In this document: piece after piece, positions 33,278 to 42,132 of the stretch
Numbering within the stretch: position 1 is the first letter of the stretch
How the letters are laid out: the number at the start of each line of letters is the position of its first letter
From: an uncultured Bacteroidales bacterium
Lineage (GTDB): Bacteria > Bacteroidota > Bacteroidia > Bacteroidales > Muribaculaceae
Assembly (NCBI GenBank): GCA_902776835.1
Contig: CACYRK010000005.1
Location: 1 to 64,000, forward strand
DNA length: 64,000 bases
Direction: 5' to 3'
Program-made: the position numbers and the translations under genes
Notes under the pieces: model-generated
Told to the model about the DNA's origin: nothing
The model's database searches: none
Seen by the model: the letters and a program-made list of their open reading frames with translations, nothing else

Positions 33278-33747
33278 AGCCTCTTTAATTTACTAATTGC
33301 CTTTTCAGTACCAAAAAAATACTGGATTGTTACGCCTTTCATGTATCGCAAATTATTCACCAAAGTCGGCAAATCAATCATTTGATTCTCATATCTCCAT
33401 AACTGCGCGCCAACACGGTCGTTGGCTATTGGCCCAATAACAACATCATAATCATGTGCTGGATCTTTTCCGGCATGATTGCGATTGAGAAGTATGAATT
33501 TTGCCCATTCTTCGTTGTAATTGTCAAAAACCAAAACCTTCAACTCTTTATAACTGTCCTCGTCAAGTTCAAATGTCAACACCACAGGTGAACCTTCGCC
33601 AATCTGAGCACATTTTATTTTGGCCATATCCATTGCTTGGCTATAATTGGGCGATAAGTAAAACCCACGACCAAAATCTTTGTTTGGCCTTGATTTTTTC
33701 AAGTCGACATTGTCGAATGGCTTGTTGGTTCCATGATAAAGAATCAT
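33274..33747 (-). CDS. DUF3990 protein, ADP-ribosyltransferase-like
   Basis: This 157-residue protein starts MILYHGTNKPFDNVDL. Its YHGT (His5) and GRGFYLSPNYSQAMDMA (Tyr30) match the first two motifs of H-Y-[EQ] type ADP-ribosyltransferases. A third-motif-like QYFFGTEKAI (Gln142) near the C terminus completes the set and follows the DUF3990 pattern. The family has no assigned function that I can state with certainty; the fold assignment is from motif order. The gene is AT-rich, has no signal peptide and is locked between two small genes by 4-base ATGA overlaps. It could be a toxin or a modifier of a cell target. Confidence 0.8.
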   Translation of the reverse strand: MILYHGTNKPFDNVDLKKSRPNKDFGRGFYLSPNYSQAMDMAKIKCAQIGEGSPVVLTFELDEDSYKELKVLVFDNYNEEWAKFILLNRNHAGKDPAHDYDVVIGPIANDRVGAQLWRYENQMIDLPTLVNNLRYMKGVTIQYFFGTEKAISKLKRL

Positions 33748-33968
33748 ACTAACTCACCTCCCATTCTATGGCAATACTCTGTTATGTCGGCTACCATCGA
33801 CTGGAATGATTGTGTGTGAACGTAGTCATAATGATGGTCGACGAAATCAATCCCCTTGAAACGATTCAAATAGTTGAATGACTGTTTCAATGACAAACTG
33901 TGTTTTTTACCAAATTCATGGATAAATATCACAGTCCACTCAAGTTTATCTTTGATGCTATAACTCAT
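33744..33968 (-). CDS. DUF3791 protein
   Basis: From the ATG at 33968 (MSYSIKDKLEWTVIFIHEFG) the product has 74 residues. It matches DUF3791: SLKQSFNYLNRFKGIDFVDH, then a His/Tyr pair and MVADITEYCHRMGG. The longer upstream frame runs through the promoter. DUF3791 genes regularly precede DUF3990 genes, as here, with an ATGA overlap. It is the first gene of the three-gene cassette and could be an antitoxin; that is inference. Confidence 0.78.
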   Translation of the reverse strand: MSYSIKDKLEWTVIFIHEFGKKHSLSLKQSFNYLNRFKGIDFVDHHYDYVHTQSFQSMVADITEYCHRMGGELV

Positions 33969-33989
33969 GTGGTCGTTATTTCTTGGCGA

Positions 33990-33997
33990 CAAAGTTA
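33990..33997 (-). promoter_or_regulatory. Promoter -7 box for the DUF3791-DUF3990 cassette
   Basis: TAACTTTG on the minus strand, 21 bases before the ATG at 33968. Confidence 0.6.
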
Positions 33998-34133
33998 ATA
34001 ACTTTATTACAAAATGCCAAATCAAATAACTTAGATTCAGTTTAATCATTACAACATCAAAGGGCATGCTTCATGCGATGAGGTTTTCTCGATCTTTATT
34101 ATTGAAGTTTTTGGCGATTATTGTGGTGTTTTG

Positions 34134-34141
34134 TACCTTTG
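34134..34141 (+). promoter_or_regulatory. Promoter -7 box for the first EEP-family gene
   Basis: TACCTTTG, 17 bases before the ATG at 34159; it supports that start over the upstream in-frame ATGs. Confidence 0.55.
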
Positions 34142-34158
34142 TCAAAAAATATGCTGTT

Positions 34159-34923
34159 ATGAAAAGGACTTTGTTTTTGCTGGCTCTTGCCGTGGCACTC
34201 TTGGTGCAGGCTCAGCCCATCCAGGTGAAAGTGATGACGTTCAACATCCACGCCGGGCATGATGCGTCGCTGCAGGAGATTGCCGACCTCATCGTTAGCG
34301 AGGCCCCCGACTTTGTCGCTCTGCAAGAGGTGGACTGCAACACCCACCGCGCCAATTCGCCACACCAAAACGGGCGCGACTTCATCGCCGAACTGGCCCA
34401 CTACAGCGGCATGATGGGCCTCTATTGCCCCACCATACGCTTCAGCGGCGGCTATTACGGCATCGGACTGCTCACCAAGCACCCATATATAAAGGTGGAA
34501 AACCTGATGCTTCCCAACCCCAATGCCAAGATGGAGCAGCGCGCCATCCTTGAGGCAACCGTCGTGCTCCCCTCGGGCGACACGCTCATGGTGGCCAGCA
34601 CACACCTCGAGGCCTTCGACGCCAGTTGCCGTCAGGCGCAAGGACAGTACATCAGCGAGCGTTACGCCACCGTGCAGTATCCCACCATCATCGCCGGCGA
34701 CTTCAACGCCGCGCCGTCTGACTCCGTGATAACCGACTACATTGCACCTTATTGGCTCAACTGCACCGACAGTCAGCCCACCTTCAGCACCCAAGACCCC
34801 ACCCAGAAAATCGACTACATCTTCGCCCAGCCCCGTGATGCGTGGACCGCCACCGACTCGCGCGTCATCCCCTGCAACCTCAGCGACCACCTCCCAGTCA
34901 CCGCCACCCTAAGAATCCGCTAA
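34159..34923 (+). CDS. Secreted endonuclease/exonuclease/phosphatase-family protein 1
   Basis: From the ATG at 34159 the product has 254 residues and a signal peptide (MKRTLFLLALAVALLVQA). EEP-fold motifs are complete: MTFNIHAGHD, FVALQEVDCNTHRAN (metal Glu), STHLEAFDASCR, IAGDFNAAPSD (Asp/Asn) and LSDHLPVTATLR (catalytic Asp-His). Such enzymes cut phosphodiester bonds in nucleic acids, inositol phosphates or sphingomyelin; the short metal-dependent type here suits a periplasmic phosphodiesterase. The substrate is not clear. It has its own promoter. Confidence 0.88.
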   Translation: MKRTLFLLALAVALLVQAQPIQVKVMTFNIHAGHDASLQEIADLIVSEAPDFVALQEVDCNTHRANSPHQNGRDFIAELAHYSGMMGLYCPTIRFSGGYYGIGLLTKHPYIKVENLMLPNPNAKMEQRAILEATVVLPSGDTLMVASTHLEAFDASCRQAQGQYISERYATVQYPTIIAGDFNAAPSDSVITDYIAPYWLNCTDSQPTFSTQDPTQKIDYIFAQPRDAWTATDSRVIPCNLSDHLPVTATLRIR

Positions 34924-34960
34924 GGCCCTTAAAGCGATTGAAGCCCTAAAAGTTACTCTC

Positions 34961-35002
34961 GCTCGGAAAAGCCCAAATAAATTTGGCTTTTCGCTCGCTT
35001 AT
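34961..35002 (+). promoter_or_regulatory. Hairpin block upstream of the DPP-IV promoter
   Basis: GCTCGGAAAA, then a hairpin (GAAAAGCCcAAAT / ATTTGGCTTTTC), then TCGCTCG, ending just before TAACTTTG. The same outer sequence with a different hairpin stands at the same distance before the parC promoter (39138-39182). Confidence 0.5.
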
Positions 35003-35005
35003 TCG

Positions 35006-35013
35006 TAACTTTG
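35006..35013 (+). promoter_or_regulatory. Promoter -7 box for the DPP-IV gene
   Basis: TAACTTTG followed by C, 22 bases before the ATG at 35036. Confidence 0.65.
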
Positions 35014-35035
35014 CAAAAACGATATTTCTTTAGAT

Positions 35036-37198
35036 ATGAGTAGGAGATTTTTATTGGCCGCTGTGGCGGTCGTGATTTCTATGGCCGCGAGTGCCTATGA
35101 GTTGTCACTGAGCGACTTTGTGTTAAGTGGAGCGCGCCCAAAGGGCATCGGAACCGTCGAGCCCGCCAAGCAGGGCAAGTATTATTACCAGCAAGATGGC
35201 AACCGCATAATGCGTCGCGCCTATGCCGACACGAAAACCGAGGAGGTCGTCCTCGACCAACTTGCCGACGGCGTGGAGGAATGGGACGGCTACCAGATGA
35301 GCAGCAACGAGCGCTCAATTCTGCTGTGGACCGCCTCGAACCCCATCTATCGCTACTCGTTCACCGCCGACTACTACGTGTATGTGCGCGACAATGGGCA
35401 ACTGCTCAAACTCAGCGAGGCTGGCGGCGAGGAAATCGCCTCCCTGTCGCCCGACGGACGCCGCGTGGCATACGTCAAGGACAACAACGTATACATCCGC
35501 GACCTCGACAGCCCGTCGCCCACACAAATCACCCGCGACGGCGAGAAAAACAAGATAATCTATGGCGTGCCCGACTGGGTCTACCAGGAGGAGTTCGGCA
35601 TGCTCAACTCGCTGTGCTGGTCGCCCGACGGCAATACGCTGGCCTTCATCCGCTGGGACGAGAGCCAGGTGCCCATGTACTCGATGACCATGTACGAGGG
35701 CGATTGCCACGCCAATGCCGACTACGCGCTCTATCCCGGCTCGTTCGACTATAAATATCCTGTGGCAGGCGAGAAAAACTCGGTGGTAAACGTCATCACC
35801 TGCGACGTGACGACGGGTGCCACAACCACCATGCCGCTGCCCATTGGCGACGACGGATACATCCCGCACATGGCGTTCTCCACCCGCAACGACGCGCTGA
35901 TGGTGAGCACCCTCAACCGCACACAGAACGACTTCAATATCTACCGTGTGAATCCCGCCACGGCCCAGGTGCGCAGCATCTACCACGAGACGTCCACGTC
36001 GTGGATCGACAGCGAACTGATGAACCAGGTGCTCTATGTGGCCGACATCATGCTTCTGCCCAGTGAGCGAAACGGCTGGGCGCAACTCATGGCCTATGAC
36101 CTCGACGGCAACCTGATGCGTGAACTCACGCCCACAGGCGAAAATGTCACCAACGTCTACGGCTACGACGCCAAGCGCGCCGCGGTCTATTATCAGACTA
36201 CCGCCGGACCGCTCAACCGCCAAATCAAGTGCACCGACCTTAAGGGCAAGGTGCGCGACATCACCCCGGCCGCCGGCACCTACAGTGGGCAGTTCAACAG
36301 CGACTTCACATACTACATTCAGTCGTTCAGCGACGCTAACACCCCCACGCAGTACCGCCTGATGACCACCGCCGGCAAATTGGTGCGCGACCTGCAACTC
36401 AACGAGGAATATGCCGCACGCTACACTGCCGTCAACATCCCCAAGCGCGAGTTTGTGTCATTCGAGAGCGACGGATACAAGATCAATGGCTACATCATCA
36501 AGCCGGTGGACTTCGACCCGGCAAAGCGTTATCCGGTTATCATGTCGCAGTACAGCGGCCCCGGTTCGCAGCAGGTGCTCAACAAGTGGAAGATGGACTG
36601 GGAGGAATATTTCGCCACTCAGGGCTATGTGGTGGCCGTGTTCGACGGTCGTGGCACTGGTGGCCGCGAGAAGGCGTTCCAGGCTGTCGTATATCAGAAC
36701 CTGGGTCACTATGAGACCATCGACCAACTCGCCGCAGCGGCCTACATGGCTAGTCAGCCCTGGGTCGACGCCGAGCACATCGGTATCTGGGGATGGAGTT
36801 TCGGAGGCTACGAGGCTCTCATGGCGATGTCGCACCCCGACGCCCACTATGCTGCCGGCGTGTCGATTGCACCGGTGACCAGTTGGCGCTTCTACGACAC
36901 GATTTATGCCGAGCGATACATGCGCACACCGCAGGAGAACCCCACGGGCTTCGAGCAGAGCGCGCCGCTCAACAAGGTCGAGGACCTCAAGGGCGAACTG
37001 CTGATTATGTTCGGCAGTGCCGACGACAATGTGCACATCATCAATTCCATGCAGTACATCGCCAAACTGCACGGCCAGAAGCGCCAGTTCGAGATGATGG
37101 TTTACCCCAACATGAACCACTCAATCAACGGCTGTGGCGTGCGTGAGCCGCTCTACCAGCGCGTGCTCAACTTCTTCAACCGCACTCTCAAGAAGTAA
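35036..37198 (+). CDS. dpp4: Dipeptidyl-peptidase IV (S9B family)
   Basis: This serine peptidase removes Xaa-Pro or Xaa-Ala dipeptides from the N terminus of peptides, normally in the periplasm. The 720-residue protein has a signal peptide (MSRRFLLAAVAVVISMAASA), an eight-bladed beta-propeller (about 40-470, with WVYQEEFGMLNSLCWSPDGN carrying the Glu pair that binds the peptide amino end) and an alpha/beta-hydrolase domain. Catalytic residues are Ser in GWSFGGYEALMA, Asp in GSADDNVH and His in PNMNHSI. The ending YQRVLNFFNRTLKK is usual. miaA follows after 11 bases. Amino acid fermenters in this group use DPP-IV to feed peptides. Confidence 0.93.
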   Translation: MSRRFLLAAVAVVISMAASAYELSLSDFVLSGARPKGIGTVEPAKQGKYYYQQDGNRIMRRAYADTKTEEVVLDQLADGVEEWDGYQMSSNERSILLWTASNPIYRYSFTADYYVYVRDNGQLLKLSEAGGEEIASLSPDGRRVAYVKDNNVYIRDLDSPSPTQITRDGEKNKIIYGVPDWVYQEEFGMLNSLCWSPDGNTLAFIRWDESQVPMYSMTMYEGDCHANADYALYPGSFDYKYPVAGEKNSVVNVITCDVTTGATTTMPLPIGDDGYIPHMAFSTRNDALMVSTLNRTQNDFNIYRVNPATAQVRSIYHETSTSWIDSELMNQVLYVADIMLLPSERNGWAQLMAYDLDGNLMRELTPTGENVTNVYGYDAKRAAVYYQTTAGPLNRQIKCTDLKGKVRDITPAAGTYSGQFNSDFTYYIQSFSDANTPTQYRLMTTAGKLVRDLQLNEEYAARYTAVNIPKREFVSFESDGYKINGYIIKPVDFDPAKRYPVIMSQYSGPGSQQVLNKWKMDWEEYFATQGYVVAVFDGRGTGGREKAFQAVVYQNLGHYETIDQLAAAAYMASQPWVDAEHIGIWGWSFGGYEALMAMSHPDAHYAAGVSIAPVTSWRFYDTIYAERYMRTPQENPTGFEQSAPLNKVEDLKGELLIMFGSADDNVHIINSMQYIAKLHGQKRQFEMMVYPNMNHSINGCGVREPLYQRVLNFFNRTLKK

Positions 37199-37209
37199 CA
37201 CCACTCATC

Positions 37210-38139
37210 ATGGCTGAAAAGCGCCTCATCGTAATCACTGGGCCCACGGCAAGCGGCAAGACAGCGCGTGCCGTCGACTTGGCACGCGAGTTCGACGGCG
37301 AAATCATCAGCGCCGACTCGCGCCAACTGTATCGCGGCATGGACCTGGGCACCGGCAAGGACCTCGACGAGTATGGCGAGGTACCTTACCACCTCATCGA
37401 CGTTTGCCCGGCGGGCTACAAGTACAACCTGTTTGAGTACCTGCGCGACTATCAGGTCGCTGAAGCCGACATCGTGAGCCGCGGCAAGCAGGTGGTGGTG
37501 TGTGGCGGCACGGGCATGTACGTCGAGACGATGCTCAAGGGCATCCAGTTGCCGCCGGTGCCGCGCGACGAGGCCTTGCGCGCGCGCCTGCGCGACAAGC
37601 CGCTCGACGAGTTGGCAGCCATGCTCTCCACCATGAAGACGCTGCGCAACAACAGCGACATCGACACCCCGGCACGAGCCATTCGCGCCATCGAAATCGC
37701 CACTTACTACCACGAGCACCCGCACCTCAAGGCGCTTACCGAGCCGCACCCGCGCACCGATGCCGTGGTGGTGGGTGTGAGCATCGACCGCGACACGCGC
37801 CGTGAGCGCATCACGCGCCGGCTCAAGCAACGCCTCGAGGACGGCATGGTCGACGAGGTGCGACGCCTCATCGAGGTCGACGGCATCAATCCCGACGACC
37901 TCATCTACTACGGCCTGGAGTACAAATTCATCACTATGCATGTGCTGGGGCAACTCACTTACGACGAGATGTTCAGCCAACTCGAAATCGCCATCCACCA
38001 GTTTGCCAAGCGCCAGATGACCTGGTTCCGGGGCATGGAGCGCCGCGGCACCCACATCCACTGGCTGCCGTGGGACATGCCGCGCCGCGACTTTGTCGAC
38101 GCCGTTAAGCAACTTGTCACACAACACACAACCTCATAA
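37210..38139 (+). CDS. miaA: tRNA dimethylallyltransferase MiaA
   Basis: MiaA adds a dimethylallyl group to A37 of tRNAs that read codons starting with U. The 309-residue protein has the P-loop GPTASGKT (about 10-17), ADSRQLYRGMDLGTGK (substrate-binding DSRQ), the VVCGGTGMYVETML stretch, an insertion domain and FAKRQMTWFRG (tRNA binding) near the C terminus. It lies in an operon after the DPP-IV gene and 2 bases ahead of the second EEP-family gene. Confidence 0.95.
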   Translation: MAEKRLIVITGPTASGKTARAVDLAREFDGEIISADSRQLYRGMDLGTGKDLDEYGEVPYHLIDVCPAGYKYNLFEYLRDYQVAEADIVSRGKQVVVCGGTGMYVETMLKGIQLPPVPRDEALRARLRDKPLDELAAMLSTMKTLRNNSDIDTPARAIRAIEIATYYHEHPHLKALTEPHPRTDAVVVGVSIDRDTRRERITRRLKQRLEDGMVDEVRRLIEVDGINPDDLIYYGLEYKFITMHVLGQLTYDEMFSQLEIAIHQFAKRQMTWFRGMERRGTHIHWLPWDMPRRDFVDAVKQLVTQHTTS

Positions 38140-38141
38140 CA

Positions 38142-39056
38142 ATGAAACGCTACATTCTTCTTTCCACTTTATTATTGGTTGCCGCAGTGGCGCTTGCCGG
38201 GCAACTGGTCATCGGCTCTTACAACATCCGCCTCTTTGTCACCAGCGACGAGGAAAAGGGCGAGTTTTGGAGCACTCGCTGCAAGGTCATGTGCGACCAG
38301 ATGAACTTTGAGTCGCCCGATGCCTTCGGTGCGCAAGAGGTCACCCACAAGCAACTTGTCGACATGCTCGCCATGCTCGACGGCTACGGCTACACCGGGC
38401 GCGCTCGCGACGACGGCAACACCGAGGGCGAGTACTCCTGCATATTTTACAAGAAAGACCGCCTGCGACTGCTCGACGAGGGCACCTTTTGGCTCAGCGA
38501 GACACCCGACCAGGTGAGTTTCGGATGGGATGCCGCTTGCCGGCGCGTGTGCTCGTGGGCGAAGTTCAAGACTCGCAAGGGTGGCTTCACGTTCTACATG
38601 TTCAACATGCACATGGATCACATCGGCACCACCGCGCGGCGCGAGGGCGCAAAGTTGGTGATGCAGCGCATCGCCGCCATCGCCAAGGGGGCTCCCGTGG
38701 TTCTCACCGGCGATTTCAACGTCGACCAGAACGATGAGGTGTATGGCATCTTTGCCGCCGACGGAACCTTGCGCGACACTTACACTCATGCCCGCCTGCG
38801 ATTTGCCGAGAACGGCACCTTTATTGACTTCGACCCCGACGCTTTCACACCCAGCCGCATCGACCACATCTTCGTTTCACGGCAATTTGCCGTCGACGCC
38901 TACGCAGTGCTCACCAACTGCTATTGGACGCCAACCGTCGAAACCGCTTACGCCCCAGTATCTGAAAACGGCCCCGCGCAAATCAGCGTAGCCACCTACA
39001 GCCGCCACACCCCCAGCGACCATTACCCCATCATCACAAAACTCCTCTACAAATAA
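38142..39056 (+). CDS. Secreted endonuclease/exonuclease/phosphatase-family protein 2
   Basis: This 304-residue protein has a signal peptide (MKRYILLSTLLLVAAVALAG). EEP motifs: GSYNIRLFVTSDEEKGE, AFGAQEVTHKQL, FNMHMDHIGTTARREGA, LTGDFNVDQNDEVY, RIDHIFVS and PSDHYPIITKLL. The N[IL]R..T..D pattern with W...R is typical of the metal-dependent hydrolases near nocturnin and PepSY-associated EEPs in Bacteroidota. It begins 2 bases after the miaA stop, so it is co-transcribed. It differs from the paralogue at 34159 in length and core residues, so the two are distant relatives. Confidence 0.88.
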   Translation: MKRYILLSTLLLVAAVALAGQLVIGSYNIRLFVTSDEEKGEFWSTRCKVMCDQMNFESPDAFGAQEVTHKQLVDMLAMLDGYGYTGRARDDGNTEGEYSCIFYKKDRLRLLDEGTFWLSETPDQVSFGWDAACRRVCSWAKFKTRKGGFTFYMFNMHMDHIGTTARREGAKLVMQRIAAIAKGAPVVLTGDFNVDQNDEVYGIFAADGTLRDTYTHARLRFAENGTFIDFDPDAFTPSRIDHIFVSRQFAVDAYAVLTNCYWTPTVETAYAPVSENGPAQISVATYSRHTPSDHYPIITKLLYK

Positions 39057-39067
39057 CAACATAGTCC

Positions 39068-39116
39068 CCATAGTATCTATAGTTGCTATAGAACCTATAG
39101 TTTCTATAGTCGCTAT
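39068..39116. repeat. 9-base-period CTATAG array
   Basis: CTATAGTTG, CTATAGAAC, CTATAGTTT, CTATAGTCG and CTATTGCTG: CTAT(AG) restarts every 9 bases just after the EEP gene. A matching array lies at 44003-44057. Confidence 0.75.
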
Positions 39117-39182
39117 TGCTGTCTCTGCCAGTCTCTGGCTCGGAAAAACTCAAACAAGTCTTGTTATTCGCTCGATTTTTCG

Positions 39183-39190
39183 TAACTTTG
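39183..39190 (+). promoter_or_regulatory. Promoter -7 box for parC
   Basis: TAACTTTG followed by C, 57 bases before the ATG at 39247, preceded by the GCTCGGAAAA ... TCGCTCG block (39138-39174). Confidence 0.6.
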
Positions 39191-39246
39191 CATGGAAATT
39201 GCCGAAATGGGCGATTTGCTGTTTTTAATCACGTAATTTAAGCAGA

Positions 39247-42132
39247 ATGAAAGACGAAAACGAGGCTATTGACGACATCAATGCCGAGAACGACAACAAT
39301 AACGCTGAGAACGCCGCGACCGACGCCGCTGCGACCGATGCCACCGAAATCACCGGAGGCGACGATAGCGCGACGACCGAGCACTCCTCATATCAGGTGC
39401 CGAAGGACAAGAAACTGCAACTCTCGGGAATGTACGAGAACTGGTTCTTGGACTACGCTTCTTACGTAATCCTGGAGCGCGCCGTGCCGCACATCGAGGA
39501 CGGCTTCAAGCCCGTGCAGCGCCGCATCATGCATGCCATGAAAGAGGCCGACGACGGCCATTACAACAAGGTGGCCAACTTGGTGGGTATGACCATGCAG
39601 TACCACCCGCACGGCGACGCCTCGATTTACTCCGCGCTGGTGCAGTTGGGCCAAAAGGAGTTGCTCATCGACACCCAGGGTAACTGGGGAAACATCCTCA
39701 CGGGCGACGGGGCCGCCGCGGGCCGTTACATCGAGGCGCGCCTGAGCGAGTTGGCTTTGGACGTGGTGTTCAACGCCAAGGTCACCGACTGGGGGCTGAG
39801 TTACGACGGACGCAAGCGCGAGCCGCTCACGCTGCCCGCCAAGTTCCCGCTGCTGCTGGCGCATGGCGCCGAGGGCATCGCCGTGGGTCTGTCGTGCAAA
39901 ATCTTGCCGCACAACTTCAACGAGATCATCGATGCCGCCGTGCATTACCTGCGCGACGAGCCTTTTGTGCTGTATCCCGACTTCCAGACGGGCGGATACA
40001 TCGACGTGAGCCACTACAACGATGGCGAGCGTGGTGGCAGCGTGCGCGTGCGCACCAAGATTGAGAAACTCGACAACAAGACGCTCGTGGTGCGCGACGT
40101 GCCTTACGGCAAGACCACCGGCACGCTCATGGAGTCGATTGTCAAAGCCAGCGAGAAGGGCAAAATCAAGGTCAAGCGCGTCGACGACAATACCAGCGCC
40201 AACGCCGAAATAATCGTGCAGTTGCAGCCGGGCACATCGAGCGACATCGCCATTGACGCACTCTACGCCTTCACCGACTGCGAGACGTCGATTTCGCCCA
40301 ACTGCTGCGTCATCAAGGACGAGAAGCCGCAGTTCCTCACCGTGAGCGACGTGTTGCGCTTCAGCGTCGACCGCACAAAGGACATCTTGCGCCAGGAACT
40401 CGAGATTCAGCGCAAAGAGACCATGGAGACCCTCCACAATGTGTCGCTGGAGAAAATCTTCATCGAGGAGCGCATCTATAAGGATCGCGCCTTCGAGCAA
40501 GCACGCGATCAGGAGACCGCCATCGCCCACGTCGACAAGCGCCTCACGCCTTTCAAGCCGCAGTTCTATCGCGAAATCACCACCGACGACATCCTGCGAC
40601 TGCTTGAGATACCCATGAAGCGCATCATCAAGTACAACAGCGACAAGGCCGACAACTACATCGCCACGCTCAACGAGCGCATCGAGGACATCGACTACAA
40701 ACTGGCGCATCTGGTCGAGCACACCATCAATTGGTACGAGGGCCTGAAGACCAAGTACGGCCAACGCTACCCGCGCCGCACCATTATCCGTGAGTTCGAC
40801 ACCATCGTCGCCACCAAGGTTGCCGAGGCCAACGAGAAACTCTATATCAACCGTGCCGATGGCTTCATAGGCACCTCGCTGAAGAAGGACGAATACGTGT
40901 GCAACTGCAGCGACATCGACGACATCATCATCTTCTACAAGGATGGCAAGTACAAGGTCATCAAGGTCGCCGAGAAGACCTATGTGGGCAAGAATGTGAT
41001 TTACCTGAACGTGTTCAAGCGCAACGACACGCGCACCATCTACAACGTCCTCTACCAGGATGGCCGCGGTGGCACGGTGTACATGAAGCGCTTTGCCATC
41101 ACCGGCGTGACACGCGACCGTGAGTACGACCTCACACAGGGCAAGCCCGGCAGCAAAATCATGTGGTTCACTGCCAATCCCAATGGCGAGGCCGAGGTGC
41201 TGCGGGTGACTCTCAAGCCTAAATTCAGGCTGAAAGTGCTGCAGTTCGACCTCGACTTGGCTAACCTGCCCATCAAGGGTCGCAACACACGCGGAAACAT
41301 GGTCACCAAGAACGAGGTGGCGCGCGTCACACTCAAGGAGCGTGGCGGCAGCACCCTCGGCGACCGCGAGGTGTGGTTCGACAACGATATCCTGCGCGTG
41401 AACTACGAGGGACACGGCATGTCGCTCGGCTTCTTCGGCAGCGACGACCGCATCATGGTCATCATGCGCAATGGCGAGTTCTATACCACCACGGCCGACG
41501 CCTCGAACCACTACGACGAGGGTATCCTGCGCATCGAGAAGTATCGCCCGGGGGTGGTGTGGACGGCAGTGCTCTTTGACGCCGACCAGGGCTACTATTA
41601 TGTGAAGCGCTTCCAACTTGAGGACAACAGCAAGAAGCAGAGCATGATTGGTGCCAACCCGGCTTCGCGCTTGATCTTGCTCAGCGACGACCGCTATCCG
41701 CGCTACCTGGTGACGCTGGGTGGCGACGATGCTGCGCGTGGCGAGTTTGAAATCGATGCCGAGCAGTTTATCGCCGAAAAGAGTTTCAAGGCCAAGGGCA
41801 AGCGCGTGACCAACTACGAGGTGGAGACCATCACCGAACTTGAGCCTCGCGAGCCCGAAGAGGACCCCGAGGAGCAGCCTGAGCAGCCTCAGGATGCCAT
41901 CCTCGATGCCCAAGAGAAGCCTCAAAAGGAACAGCCTCAAGAGGATCAACCTCAAGAGGATCAACCTCAAGAGGAAGAGCCCCAAGAAGAGAAGCCTCAA
42001 GAGCAGCCACAAGAGGAGAAGCCTCAAGAAGAGGCTTCAGAGCCCTCCGATGAGCAGCCTGCGGCAAATCCTCAGCCTGGGCAGCAATCTTCAGGACAAC
42101 TTCTCCTTTTTGACGACTTGGACAATGAGTAG
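39247..42132 (+). CDS. parC: DNA topoisomerase IV subunit A with a long acidic repeat tail
   Basis: ParC/GyrA-type type IIA topoisomerase cutting subunit; it unlinks daughter chromosomes with ParE. The 961-residue protein has an acidic, Asn- and Ala-rich start (1-48). The core follows: YASYVILERAVPHIEDGFKP, QRRIMHAMKE, YHPHGDASIY and the catalytic Tyr161 in AAGRYIEARLSE. The beta-pinwheel C-terminal domain is reduced compared with GyrA. Residues from about 862 to 950 are a low-complexity tail of P-Q-E-[DE] repeats (KPQKEQPQEDQPQEDQPQEE), ended by SSGQLLLFDDLDNE. I chose ParC over GyrA because of the reduced C-terminal domain; the call is likely, not certain. The next gene overlaps its stop by 8 bases. 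Confidence 0.88.
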   Translation: MKDENEAIDDINAENDNNNAENAATDAAATDATEITGGDDSATTEHSSYQVPKDKKLQLSGMYENWFLDYASYVILERAVPHIEDGFKPVQRRIMHAMKEADDGHYNKVANLVGMTMQYHPHGDASIYSALVQLGQKELLIDTQGNWGNILTGDGAAAGRYIEARLSELALDVVFNAKVTDWGLSYDGRKREPLTLPAKFPLLLAHGAEGIAVGLSCKILPHNFNEIIDAAVHYLRDEPFVLYPDFQTGGYIDVSHYNDGERGGSVRVRTKIEKLDNKTLVVRDVPYGKTTGTLMESIVKASEKGKIKVKRVDDNTSANAEIIVQLQPGTSSDIAIDALYAFTDCETSISPNCCVIKDEKPQFLTVSDVLRFSVDRTKDILRQELEIQRKETMETLHNVSLEKIFIEERIYKDRAFEQARDQETAIAHVDKRLTPFKPQFYREITTDDILRLLEIPMKRIIKYNSDKADNYIATLNERIEDIDYKLAHLVEHTINWYEGLKTKYGQRYPRRTIIREFDTIVATKVAEANEKLYINRADGFIGTSLKKDEYVCNCSDIDDIIIFYKDGKYKVIKVAEKTYVGKNVIYLNVFKRNDTRTIYNVLYQDGRGGTVYMKRFAITGVTRDREYDLTQGKPGSKIMWFTANPNGEAEVLRVTLKPKFRLKVLQFDLDLANLPIKGRNTRGNMVTKNEVARVTLKERGGSTLGDREVWFDNDILRVNYEGHGMSLGFFGSDDRIMVIMRNGEFYTTTADASNHYDEGILRIEKYRPGVVWTAVLFDADQGYYYVKRFQLEDNSKKQSMIGANPASRLILLSDDRYPRYLVTLGGDDAARGEFEIDAEQFIAEKSFKAKGKRVTNYEVETITELEPREPEEDPEEQPEQPQDAILDAQEKPQKEQPQEDQPQEDQPQEEEPQEEKPQEQPQEEKPQEEASEPSDEQPAANPQPGQQSSGQLLLFDDLDNE

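Noticed and set aside
39388..42027. An 879-residue open frame antisense to parC
   Set aside because: It is a shadow of parC on the other strand; long antisense frames are common in GC-rich genes and the sequence has no domain.
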